The position numbers and the translations under genes were made by a program. Source: Anaeromyxobacter diazotrophicus (lineage in GTDB: Bacteria > Myxococcota > Myxococcia > Myxococcales > Anaeromyxobacteraceae). From it: a stretch of DNA of 64,000 nucleotides. This document shows, one piece after another, positions 42,168-54,558 of the stretch. Within the stretch, counting starts at the first letter, position 1. Every line of letters starts with the position of its first letter. Below the pieces are notes generated by a model. The model ran no database searches. It was given only the letters and a program-made list of their open reading frames with translations, and was not told where the DNA came from. The stretch is from positions 611,564 to 675,563 of the forward strand of contig NZ_BJTG01000001.1 of the NCBI RefSeq assembly GCF_013340205.1, given 5' to 3'.

Positions 42168-43478
42168 CTAGGGCGCGGCCGCGGCGTCCTCGAGCGCGCT
42201 GCGCTGCGCCCGGAGCGACGCGACGAGGTCGGGCTTGCGCTGGGGCGGCGGCAGCTGCTCCGCGTACGCGAGCGCCTCGTCGAGGGCGCGCGCCGCCGCG
42301 GCGCGGTCGCCGTCCTCCCGCTCGATGCGCGCCGCCAGCCGGTAGACCCCGAGCTTCCGGCCGCCATAGGCGTGGGCCAGCGCGCGCTGGATGGCCGCGC
42401 GCGCCTCGGCGCGGCGGCCCAGCTCGAGCAGGAGCCGCGCCGCGCGGTAGGGCGGGTTGAAGTCGGCCGGCAGCGCCGCCTCGGAGGCGGCCAGCGCCGG
42501 CAGCGCCCGGGCGGGATCCTCGAGCGCCAGCGCCGCGGCCACCCGCGGGCCGTCGAGCGCGGTGCGCTGCTCGGCCGTGCCGGCGCGGCGCCGCTCGTCC
42601 TCGAGGAAGCGCCACCACGCCTCGGCGATCGCCTTGGCCTCGGCGCGGGCGCCCTCGGCCGCGCGCGCCTCGGTCAGCGCCTCGTAGAGCCCGGAGCGGT
42701 CGTCGGCGAGCAGCCCCCGCAGCTGGAGCGCCTCGCGGGCGAGCGGCGTCAGCCCCTTCAGCGCGGCCCCGCGCCAGAGCTGGTCGGGCTCCGCCGCGAC
42801 GGCGCAGCCGAGCCCGGTCGCGACCGCGTTCGCGAAGGAGGGGCCGCGCGGGAGCGCCGGCGCCTCGCGCAGCGCGGTCTCGGCGCAGCCCTCGAGCAGA
42901 CCGCCGCCGGAGAGCGCCAGCACGAGCGACTCCACCGCCCGCGGCCGGTGCCCCCAGCGCCGCCCGCCCTGCGCCAGCGCCGCGAGGTAGTCGCGCTCCG
43001 CGTCCCCGAGCCGGCCCTCGGCCTGGGCGCGATCGGCCCGCGCCAGGACCGCGTCCGCGCCGCGCGGCCGGCGCCGCTCCGCGTCCCCGAGCAGCTTCGC
43101 CAGCTGCGGGGCGCTGGCGCTGCCCAGCCACTTCAGCACCGCGCGCTCCTCGCGCGGGTCGATGACGAGGAAGGTGGGATAGGAGGAGATGGGGAAGCGC
43201 TCCAGGAAGGCGGCGTTCCGCGGGTCCTCGGTGTCGACGCTGAGCCAGACGAACCGCCCGGCGGGCCGCCGCTGGCGCGCGTCCGGGAGGACGCTCGCCC
43301 GCATGAAGCGGCAGGTGTGTCACCAGGGCGCCCAGGCGTCGACGAAGACCAGCCGGTCCTTCGCCTTGGCCAGGGCGAGCGCGCGCGGCCAGTCGTCCTC
43401 GATCACCACCGGCGCCGCGGCGGCCGCGGGCACGGCCAGCGCGAGGGCGAGAGCGGCGAGCAGGCGGCGCACCCCCAT
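42168..43478 (-). CDS. Probable selenoprotein: thioredoxin-like with UxxC motif
   Basis: Read through one TGA (43320-43322), this frame gives a 436-residue protein. Residues 1-22 are a signal peptide. Residues 23-130 are thioredoxin-like: RLVFVDAWAPW, then residue 53 coded by TGA, then H-T-C-RFM, and later SYPTFLVIDP with the cis-Pro region. Position 53 is the first Cys of a CxxC site, so TGA probably codes selenocysteine (U53-H-T-C56). The frame is open from ATG 43478 to the stop, with conserved sequence on both sides. A hairpin lies 21-46 nt after the TGA. Residues about 150-436 are TPR-like helices. It would act as a periplasmic thiol/disulfide reductase. If TGA is taken as stop, only the part after ATG 43304 is annotated, without its active site. 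A sequencing error (TGC to TGA) is the alternative. No sel genes lie in this window. Confidence 0.82.
43274..43299 (-). promoter_or_regulatory. Candidate bacterial SECIS hairpin
   Basis: In the mRNA 21-46 nt after the TGA codon, GGCG-A-GCGUCC pairs with GGACGC-G-CGCC (4 bp, one A/G mismatch, 6 bp) around a UCCC loop. The loop begins 31 nt after the UGA, within the distance range known for bacterial SECIS elements. The loop lacks the G/U found in E. coli elements, and GC-rich DNA forms hairpins easily, so this is tentative. Confidence 0.4.
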
Positions 43479-43514
43479 GTCCTAGCACGCCCGCGCGGCG
43501 TCCGCCGCACCCGC

Positions 43515-43979
43515 TCACTCCTTGCGCTTCATGCTGAGCCCGAGCGTGAAGCGCGCCACCGGCTCGTCGCCGTACTTCTTCGGCACGGTGGCCACGACCT
43601 CGACCGGCAGCGTCACGCGCTCGCCGGTGCGGTCGGCCTCCTCCACCGCGTCGCGGATCCGCGCGCCGTCGCGGCAGCGGAACACGACGTCGCCGTCGGC
43701 GCGCTTCAGGAAGTCGGCGTGGGCGTCCTTGAAGATGAGCTTCACCTTCCGGTGCCGGGCGAGGATGAGCCGGGTGGCGTTGAGCCCGGCAGCGACGTCC
43801 GCCCCGGCGTGGAGCGCCGCGAAGTACATCGACCCGAGGTGGTTCTTCGAGCGGTAGCCGAGCGGGATCTCCACCGCGCAGCCCGCGTCGTCGAGCTCGA
43901 GGACCCGCGGCCCGAGGAAGAGCAGCACCGGGATCTTCAGGCCGAGCAGGCGGACGAGCGCCGTTTCCTTGAGGAGCAC
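43515..43979 (-). CDS. DUF4442 hotdog-fold thioesterase-like protein
   Basis: A 154-residue protein with hotdog-fold landmarks: CAVEIPLGYRSKNHLGSMYFAALHAGADVAAG (substrate helix region) and a closing strand VARFTLGLSMKRKE. It matches the DUF4442 group, related to acyl-CoA thioesterases such as PaaI. The substrate is unknown. It starts at GTG 43979 and ends 36 bp before the selenoprotein-like gene, so the three leftward genes may be one transcript. Confidence 0.8.
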   Translation of the reverse strand: MLLKETALVRLLGLKIPVLLFLGPRVLELDDAGCAVEIPLGYRSKNHLGSMYFAALHAGADVAAGLNATRLILARHRKVKLIFKDAHADFLKRADGDVVFRCRDGARIRDAVEEADRTGERVTLPVEVVATVPKKYGDEPVARFTLGLSMKRKE

Positions 43980-44049
43980 GCGGCGACGATAAGTCCGCGA
44001 CGCGGCGCGTCGCGCGGAAAAGCGGGGCGGGTGGCGCTAAGTCGAGGCG

Positions 44050-48281
<4,232 letters not shown>

Positions 48282-48285
<4 letters not shown>

Positions 48286-48980
48286 GGGTGCCTGGACACC
48301 TCGAAACCCCGGCGGAGGCGCTCGCGCTCGTCCGCGAGCGCGGGGCGCTGCCGCTCACGCCGGTCGGGGGCTCCGACTCGCTGGCCGAGCAGGTGGCCGG
48401 CGGCCGCGTCCAGGGGAGCTGGTGCGACCACCCGGCGAGCGCGCGCATCGTCGAGCTGTCCGCGGCGCTCGAGGCCTCGCCCGAGGTGCTGACGCTGAAG
48501 CTCGTCGGCGGCAAGGTGACCTTCCTCCACGCCGCGCTGTGGCCCGCGCTGCTGCGGATCGCGCACGACGCGCGCCGGCTGGAGCGGGTGCGCGCCGGGC
48601 TCTCGCCGGCCGCGGTGCGGCTGCTCGAGGAGGTGGAGCGCGCCGGCGAGGCGCACCTCGACCAGCTGGGCCGGCAGAACTCCTGGCCGCCGGAGCGCGA
48701 TCTGGCCCGCGCCGCCAAGGAGCTCGAGGCGGGCCTCCTGGCCCACCTCTCCACGGGGGCCGCCGAGCGCGGGCGCCAGTCGGTGGTGGTGCGGAGCTGG
48801 GCCGCCGCCCTCCCGGCCACCGCGCACCGCCGGGCCGCCCAGCTGACGTTCGAGGGGGCGCTCGAGCTGCTCAGGTCGCACGGGGCGGCGCTCGCTCCCT
48901 CGTCCGGCGCCTGCACCGACCCCCGCCCCCGGGCTCCCACCCGCCCCTCCCGCGGACGGGTGAGCGGCGGCAGATCTTGA
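48282..48980 (+). CDS. Uncharacterised protein coupled to Lhr (AlkZ-related-like)
   Basis: A 232-residue protein with the pattern EALALVRERGALPLTP, GGRVQGSWCDHPASARI, SPEVLTLKLVGGKVTFLHAALWPALLRIA and SPAAVRLLEEVERAG. It looks like the AlkZ-related proteins with a winged-helix part around 120-165. No catalytic motif is clear. ATG 48282 overlaps the Lhr stop, implying a shared DNA-repair function. The C-terminal 30 residues are Pro/Arg-rich and unconserved. Confidence 0.65.
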
Positions 48981-49017
48981 CGACCGGTGTGCGGTTCCGG
49001 CTACCCTAGCGGGACCT

Positions 49018-50421
49018 ATGATCACGGTCGAGAAGATCGGCGGCACGTCGATGTCCGCCTTCCAGGACGTGCTCGCGAACATCATCCTGCGCGAGCCCTC
49101 CCGCGTGTACGGGCGGGTCTACGTCGTCTCGGCCTACGCGGGCGTGACGAACCAGCTCCTCGAGCACAAGAAGACGGGCGAGCCGGGCATCTACGCCCGC
49201 TTCGCCGCCGGCGAGGACTTCGGGGGGGCGCTCGACGCGCTGACCACGAAGCTCAAGGCGCTCAACGCCGGCCTCGCCCCGCTCGGCCTGCCGCTCGCGG
49301 TCGCCGACCGCTTCATCGACCAGCGCATGGCGGCGCTCAAGGCCTACCTGCACTCGATGCGGCACGTGCTGGCGAGCGGCTACCTGCGCCGCGACAGCGT
49401 GCTGCTCGCCGCCCGCGAGATGCTGGCCGCCATCGGCGAGGCGCACAGCGCCTTCAACAGCGCCGAGATCCTGAAGGCGAAGGGGGTGGAGGCCTCCTTC
49501 ATGGATCTGACCGGCTTCGACGACGACGACCCCATCACCATCGACGAGCGCATCCACCAGGCCTTCCGCGGCGTGAACCCGGCCAAGCAGGTGGTGGTGG
49601 TGACCGGGTACACGAAGGGCGTCGAGGGCATCATGCGGGAGTTCGACCGCGGCTACTCCGAGGTCACCTTCAGCAAGGTGGCGGTCGAGCTGCGCGCCAG
49701 CGAGGCCATCATCCACAAGGAGTTCCACCTCTCCTCGGCCGACCCGGAGATCGTGGGCGCGGACAACATCGTCCCGGTGGGCAACACCAACTACGACGTC
49801 GCCGACCAGCTGGCCGACGTCGGGATGGAGGCCATCCACCCCAAGGCGGCGAAGCCGATGGAGCTCGCCGGCATCCCCATCCGCCTCAAGAACACCTTCG
49901 AGCCCGAGCACCCCGGCACCCTCATCACCAAGGAGTACGTGGGCAAGGAGGCGCGCATCGAGGTCATCGCCGGCACGCCCAAGGTGACCGCGGTCGAGAT
50001 CCACGACCCGGGCATGGTCGGCACGGTGGGCTTCGACCTCGGCGTGATGGAGATCTTCAAGCGCCACGGCGTCTCGTACATCCTCAAGGCCACCAACGCG
50101 AACTCCATCACCCACGTCATCTGGGAGAAGTCGGCGCGCCCGTCGTTCATCGAGGAGCTCGAGAACTCCTACGAGAAGGTGACCATCCTGCCGTCGGCGG
50201 TGGTGTGCGTCATCGGCTCGAACATCGCCATCCCCGGCGTGCTGGCGCGGGCGGCGCAGGTGCTGGCCGACAACGGCATCAACGTGAACGCGTTCTCGCA
50301 GTCGCTCCGGCAGATCAACATGCAGTTCGTGATCGACCGCGCCCACTACCGGAAGGCGATCGCCGCCCTCAACCAGGCGCTCTGCGTCGAGGTGGCGCGG
50401 GCGAAGAACGGCCACGCGTAG
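49018..50421 (+). CDS. Aspartate kinase, ectoine-type (Ask_Ect-like)
   Basis: A 467-residue aspartokinase that phosphorylates aspartate in the pathway to lysine, threonine, methionine or ectoine. The N-terminal kinase motif reads KIGGTSM at 6-12 rather than the common KFGGTSV, a mark of the ectoine-linked subgroup. MTVNP-type motifs are absent, but VVVTGYTKGVEG, GRGYSEVT-like FDRGYSEVT, and GMEAIHPKA are present. Two ACT regions occupy about 310-460. No ectABC genes are in the window. ATG 49018 is 37 bp downstream of the previous gene. Confidence 0.9.
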   Translation: MITVEKIGGTSMSAFQDVLANIILREPSRVYGRVYVVSAYAGVTNQLLEHKKTGEPGIYARFAAGEDFGGALDALTTKLKALNAGLAPLGLPLAVADRFIDQRMAALKAYLHSMRHVLASGYLRRDSVLLAAREMLAAIGEAHSAFNSAEILKAKGVEASFMDLTGFDDDDPITIDERIHQAFRGVNPAKQVVVVTGYTKGVEGIMREFDRGYSEVTFSKVAVELRASEAIIHKEFHLSSADPEIVGADNIVPVGNTNYDVADQLADVGMEAIHPKAAKPMELAGIPIRLKNTFEPEHPGTLITKEYVGKEARIEVIAGTPKVTAVEIHDPGMVGTVGFDLGVMEIFKRHGVSYILKATNANSITHVIWEKSARPSFIEELENSYEKVTILPSAVVCVIGSNIAIPGVLARAAQVLADNGINVNAFSQSLRQINMQFVIDRAHYRKAIAALNQALCVEVARAKNGHA

Positions 50422-50655
50422 CCCCTCGGAGCCGGGCGGGCGGAGCTCCCGGCCCCGAGCGCTCGCCCGGTCGGGCGGGTCCGCTCGCAACGCCTAATGG
50501 GTGGCGGCGCACCGAAATCCGGGTGAGCCGGCGCCGGTCCGGCGCGCAAGACACCGGAATCCCAGCGGTCATCGGCTGGCAAGCCCTTCGCAACAGCGCT
50601 GGGGCATGCCTACCGACGTCATCGCGCCGACCTCCGCCGACCTGCGGGTGCGGCC
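50422..50655. other. Intergenic region with candidate regulatory site
   Basis: The 234 bp between aspartate kinase and the DUF438 gene holds no supported gene. It contains an inverted repeat GCCGGCGCCGGTCCGGCGC near 50528-50547 and a sigma-54-like promoter at 50577. Confidence 0.5.
50577..50592 (+). promoter_or_regulatory. Candidate sigma-54 promoter for the DUF438 operon
   Basis: TGGCAAGCCCTTCGCA has GG at -24 and GC at -12 with correct spacing (consensus TGGCAC-N5-TTGC). Two positions differ from consensus. It lies 64 nt upstream of the start codon. No enhancer site was identified. Confidence 0.3.
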
Positions 50656-51918
50656 GTGAGCGAGCTCCTCGACCACGCGAGCCGGCCTCGCAAGGACCTG
50701 CTGAAGCACCTCATCCTGCAGCTGCACGAGGGCGCCGCGCCGCAGCAGGTGCAGCGCCAGCTCGTGCGCCTCATGGGCCTCGTCCCCTACGGCCTGGTGG
50801 TGGAGGTCGAGCAGGAGCTGATGGCGGAGGGCCTCCCGCCCGAGGAGGTGACGCGCCTCTGCCACCTGCACGGCGCCGCGCTGGAGGGCGCCATCGACCT
50901 CGTGGCCGCGCCGACCGCGCCCCCGGGGCACCCGGCCCACACCTTCCGGCAGGAGAACGCCGCGCTCCGGCGCGAGCTCGACGCCCTGGCGCGGGTGAGG
51001 GCCGCGCTCGACGCGCTCGGCGGCGCGGAGCCGGCCGCCGAGGTGCTGCTCGCGGCCCGCGAGCACCTGAACGCGCTCACCGACGTGGAGAAGCACTACC
51101 TGCGCAAGGAGCACCTCCTCTTCCCTTACCTCGAGAAGCACGGGGTCACCGGGCCGCCCAAGGTGATGTGGGCGAAGCACGACGAGGCGCGCGCGCTGCT
51201 GCGCGGCGCGCTCGAGGCGCTCGCCGCCGCGCCGGCCGGCACCACCGCCGAGGAGGCGCGCGCGGTCTTCGACCTCGCCGCCGCGCCCGCCGCTCAGGCG
51301 ATCCGCGACATGGCCGAGCGCGAGGAGCAGATCCTGCTCCCCATGTCGCTCGACACGCTCCAGGAGCTGGAGTGGTGGGAGATCGCGCGGCAGAGCGACG
51401 AGTACGGCTACTGCCTGGTCGAGCCCGGCGAGGGCTGGCGGCCCGCCTCGGCCCCGCCGGCGCCGACCGAGCCGGAGCCGTCCGCCGCCGGCCACCGGCT
51501 GCGCTTCGCCACCGGCAGCTTCTCGCCCAGGGAGCTCACCGCCCTCCTCGACGCCCTGCCCCTCGATGCCACCTTCGTGGACGCCGACGACCGGGTCCGC
51601 TACTTCACGCACGGCAAGGAGCGGGTCTTTGCCCGGAGCCGGGCGGTGCTGGGGCGCAAGGTGCAGTACTGCCACCCGCCCTCGAGCGTGGACACGGTCG
51701 ATCGCATCCTCGCCGGGCTCCGCTCCGGGCGGCACGACCGCGCCGCCTTCTGGATCGAGAAGCGCGGCCGCTTCGTCCACATCGAGTACGTGGCCCTGCG
51801 CGACGCGGCCGGCGCCTACCTCGGGTGCCTGGAGGTGACGCAGGACCTCACCGAGAAGCGCGCGCTCACGGGCGAGCAGCGGCTCCTGTCGTGGAAGGAG
51901 GAGCAGGCCGATGGCTGA
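50656..51918 (+). CDS. DUF438-hemerythrin-PAS protein
   Basis: A 420-residue soluble protein. DUF438 covers about 5-75 (LKHLILQLHEGAAPQQVQRQL). A hemerythrin-like domain covers about 95-245, with His/Glu residues in TDVEKHYLRKEHLLFPYLEKHG and KHDEAR, and EREEQILLPM. A PAS-like domain covers about 285-410 (ALPLDATFVDADDRVRYFT, GRKVQYCHPP). Such proteins occur with nitric oxide and oxygen responses in anaerobes. The start is GTG 50656. Its stop overlaps the next gene by 8 bp. Confidence 0.9.
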   Translation: MSELLDHASRPRKDLLKHLILQLHEGAAPQQVQRQLVRLMGLVPYGLVVEVEQELMAEGLPPEEVTRLCHLHGAALEGAIDLVAAPTAPPGHPAHTFRQENAALRRELDALARVRAALDALGGAEPAAEVLLAAREHLNALTDVEKHYLRKEHLLFPYLEKHGVTGPPKVMWAKHDEARALLRGALEALAAAPAGTTAEEARAVFDLAAAPAAQAIRDMAEREEQILLPMSLDTLQELEWWEIARQSDEYGYCLVEPGEGWRPASAPPAPTEPEPSAAGHRLRFATGSFSPRELTALLDALPLDATFVDADDRVRYFTHGKERVFARSRAVLGRKVQYCHPPSSVDTVDRILAGLRSGRHDRAAFWIEKRGRFVHIEYVALRDAAGAYLGCLEVTQDLTEKRALTGEQRLLSWKEEQADG

Positions 51919-52453
51919 GGGCTGCGCCGCCGCCGACATCACCCCGGACTCGAAGCTGGGCGCGCTCCTGGAGCGCTGGCCGGGGCTCGAGGTCGCGCTG
52001 CTCGAGATCTCGCCGCATTTCCAGGCGCTCCGGAACCCGGTGCTCCGCCGCACCGTGGCGAAGGTCGCGACGCTGCGCCAGGTGGCGAGCGTGAGCGGCG
52101 TCCCGCTCGCCACCCTCATCGACCGGCTCCGCGCCGCGGCGGGGCTCCCGCCCCTCGCCGTCGCCGCCGCCGGCGACGCGCCGGCCGCATCCCCGCCGGC
52201 GTGGCTCGCGGGCGCCACCCCGGCGCGCACCCACGACGCGCGCGCGGCCATCCAGGCCGGGGAGCACCCCATGCAGCGCGTGATGGCCGACCTGGCCGCC
52301 CTCGCGCCCGGCGAGGCCTACGAGCTCGTCACGCCGTTCGTGCCGGCGCCGCTCCTCGACCTGGCGCGCGCCAAGGGCTTCGAGAGCTACAGCGCCGCCG
52401 AGGGCGAGGGGCTCGTCCGCACCTGGTTCCGCAGGGCCGGCGCGCCGGGGTAG
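51911..52453 (+). CDS. DUF1858-DUF2249 protein
   Basis: A 180-residue protein. The first half (about 8-80) is DUF1858-like: ITPDSKLGALLERWPGLEVALLEISPHF. The second half (about 110-178) is DUF2249-like: PMQRVMADLAALAPGEAYELVTPFVPAPLLDLARAKGF. These domains commonly travel with DUF438/hemerythrin proteins in denitrification or nitrosative stress clusters. Function unproven. The gene is coupled to the DUF438 gene. Confidence 0.85.
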   Translation: MAEGCAAADITPDSKLGALLERWPGLEVALLEISPHFQALRNPVLRRTVAKVATLRQVASVSGVPLATLIDRLRAAAGLPPLAVAAAGDAPAASPPAWLAGATPARTHDARAAIQAGEHPMQRVMADLAALAPGEAYELVTPFVPAPLLDLARAKGFESYSAAEGEGLVRTWFRRAGAPG

Positions 52454-52600
52454 CACGCTCGGCCTCGGCCACGGCGAAGCTACGGTCGGCCGGGCACTTC
52501 ACGAGCGGGACGTGGCAAGGCGCGGTAGATCTTCGCGCCCATTGAATACGTGTCCATGGCGGCCGTCGGACCGAAGCCCCACCAGGAAAGGACCATCGAC

Positions 52601-53128
52601 GTGAGAACTCTCATCGCATGGCTCGCCGTTGCGGTCTCCACCGTCGCCTCGGCGGACGGTGCTGCGACCTACAACGCGAAGTGCAAGATGTGCCACGGCC
52701 CGGAGGGCGCGGGATCGAAGATGGTGAAGAAGCCCATCGCCGGCCTCCCCGCGGCGCAGGTGAAGAGCGCCATCACCGAAGGCTCGGGGACGATGAAGCC
52801 GGTCAGGATCGACGACGCCGATGCGGTGGCGGCGTACGTCGCCGGCCTCCGCGGCGAGGCCCCCGCCGCGGGCGACGCCAGCGAGCAGGCGAAGGATGCC
52901 GGTGCGGCCGCAGAGAAGACTGCGCCGAAGGCGGAGCAGGTCGGGGCGACCTCGAAGGAGGCGGGGGACCAGGCTGCCGCGAAGGCCACCACGCCGGTCA
53001 AGAAACACCGCAAGCCCGCGAAGGAGAACGCGGCGAAGACCAAGGCGAAGGCGAAGGCGGCCGGCGCGAAGGCGGACGAGGCTGCGAAGCCGAAGTCGAT
53101 CGGTGGGCAGGCGAACGACGCCAGGTAG
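52601..53128 (+). CDS. Exported monohaem cytochrome c with Lys/Ala-rich tail
   Basis: A 175-residue protein. GTG 52601 with upstream AGGAAAGGA gives a clean signal peptide (1-18). The haem site C28-K-M-C31-H32 follows, and MKP near 65 probably supplies the Met ligand. The cytochrome domain ends near 88 (VAAYVAGLRG). The remaining 85 residues are almost only Ala, Lys, Glu, Pro and Gly, resembling a histone-like or cell-wall-binding tail. It would carry electrons in the periplasm; the tail may bind an anionic surface. Confidence 0.85.
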   Translation: MRTLIAWLAVAVSTVASADGAATYNAKCKMCHGPEGAGSKMVKKPIAGLPAAQVKSAITEGSGTMKPVRIDDADAVAAYVAGLRGEAPAAGDASEQAKDAGAAAEKTAPKAEQVGATSKEAGDQAAAKATTPVKKHRKPAKENAAKTKAKAKAAGAKADEAAKPKSIGGQANDAR

Positions 53129-53172
53129 CTGCTCCGCCTGAGCCCTTCGGGGAGCCCGGCCGGCGGGCTGGC

Positions 53173-53198
53173 GGCGGGGGTCGAGCCCCCGCCCTACG
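53173..53198. repeat. Dispersed palindrome, copy 4
   Basis: GGCGGGGG, TCGAG, CCCCCGCC, then CTACG between convergent genes. The CTA at 53194-53196 is the TAG stop of the POT transporter gene, as in copy 3. Confidence 0.75.
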
Positions 53199-54558
53199 GG
53201 CTCGGCTCGACCGCCACCCCCACCGCCCGGTACCTCCGCGCCACCACCGCGAACCCGACCGCCCCCGCCAGCATGAGCGCGGTGAAGAACCAGAAGTAGC
53301 TCGGCCCCTGGAAGCGGTTCACGGCGGACACGGCGGCGGTGAGGAAGTTCCCGAGCGCCACCGTCACCATCCAGATGCTCATGATGGTGCTCTTCATCGT
53401 GCGCGGCGCCTGCGTGTAGCTGAACTCGAGGCCGGTCACCGACACGAGCACCTCGCCGCTGGTGAGGAACACGTACTGGGGCACCTGCCAGAGCGCGCTC
53501 GGCCGCGCGCCGCCGGCGAGCGCCACCTCGACCAGCGCGGCGGCGGCGAACGACAGCACGGTGAGGAACATCCCGAGCGTCATCTTCCCGAGCGGCGTGA
53601 CGCGGACGCCGGCGCGCTCGAGGAGCGGGAAGACCACCCGCTGCAGCAGCGGGATGAGGAGCAGCACCATGAGCGGGTTCAGCGCCGCCAGCTGCGAGGC
53701 CTGGAACGCGTGCCCGAACACCACCAGGTCCATGCGGCGCGCCTGCAGCACCCAGGACGCGCCGTGCTGGTCGAAGAGCGCCCAGAACGCGGTCACCGCC
53801 GCGAACACGCCCATGATGCGGAACACCGCCTGCGCGCCCTCCACCGCCTCGGCTGGGTGGTCGGCGCGGGCGGCGTCGAGCCAGCTCCCCGCCGCCGGCG
53901 CCTTCGCGCGCCGGCGCAGCGCGCTCGCCACCACCTTCGTGAACGCGTGCGGGTTCGGGCCGGTGGGGGGCACCTGGACGTACCGGCGCCGCCCCACGAC
54001 GAACAGGGCCAGCGCGGCCACCATGAGGAGGCCCGGCACCGCGAACGCGACGCGCGGGCCGAAGCTCGCGAGCAGCACCGGGATGAGCAAGGTCGAGCCG
54101 AACGAGCCCAGGTTCACCATCCAGTAGAAGAGCCCGTACACGCGCTCGAGCAGCTTCTTCTGCTCCGGGTGGAACTGGTCGCCGACGAAGGCCGACACGC
54201 ACGGCTTGATGCCGCCCGAGCCGAGCGCGATGAGGGTGAGCCCGGCCAGGAGCCCCCAGCGCGTCTCGAAGGCGGCGATGGTGGCGTGGCCCGCCACGTA
54301 CCCGAGCGACAGCCACAGGATGACCCGGTACCGCCCCCACAGCCGGTCGGCCAGCCAGCCGCCGGCGAGCGGCGTGAGGTAGCAGGCCATCACGAACAGG
54401 TGGTAGTTCGCCTCGGCCTCGTGCTCCGGCAGGGCGAGCCACTGCGCCATGTAGACGGTCAGGATCGAGCGCATCCCGTAGAACGAGAAGCGCTCGCACC
54501 CCTCGTTGCCGACGATGAACTTGATCTGCGGCGGGTAGCGGTCGGGGCCGGCGCTCAT
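53194..54558 (-). CDS. POT family proton-coupled oligopeptide transporter, copy 2
   Basis: A 454-residue membrane protein with about 14 helices. The POT signature E-x-x-E-R-F is at the start of TM1 (NEGCERFSFYGM), and GSGGIKPCVSAFVGDQF follows. Tyr of the usual FYYG is Phe here, while the upstream copy retains Tyr. It imports di/tripeptides with H+. ATG 54558 overlaps the stop of the first copy (ATGA). Confidence 0.93.
   Translation of the reverse strand: MSAGPDRYPPQIKFIVGNEGCERFSFYGMRSILTVYMAQWLALPEHEAEANYHLFVMACYLTPLAGGWLADRLWGRYRVILWLSLGYVAGHATIAAFETRWGLLAGLTLIALGSGGIKPCVSAFVGDQFHPEQKKLLERVYGLFYWMVNLGSFGSTLLIPVLLASFGPRVAFAVPGLLMVAALALFVVGRRRYVQVPPTGPNPHAFTKVVASALRRRAKAPAAGSWLDAARADHPAEAVEGAQAVFRIMGVFAAVTAFWALFDQHGASWVLQARRMDLVVFGHAFQASQLAALNPLMVLLLIPLLQRVVFPLLERAGVRVTPLGKMTLGMFLTVLSFAAAALVEVALAGGARPSALWQVPQYVFLTSGEVLVSVTGLEFSYTQAPRTMKSTIMSIWMVTVALGNFLTAAVSAVNRFQGPSYFWFFTALMLAGAVGFAVVARRYRAVGVAVEPSP

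Noticed and set aside
42168..43304. Thioredoxin-like gene starting at ATG 43304
   Set aside because: This start removes the signal peptide and the redox site. The frame upstream is continuous apart from one TGA at the active-site position.
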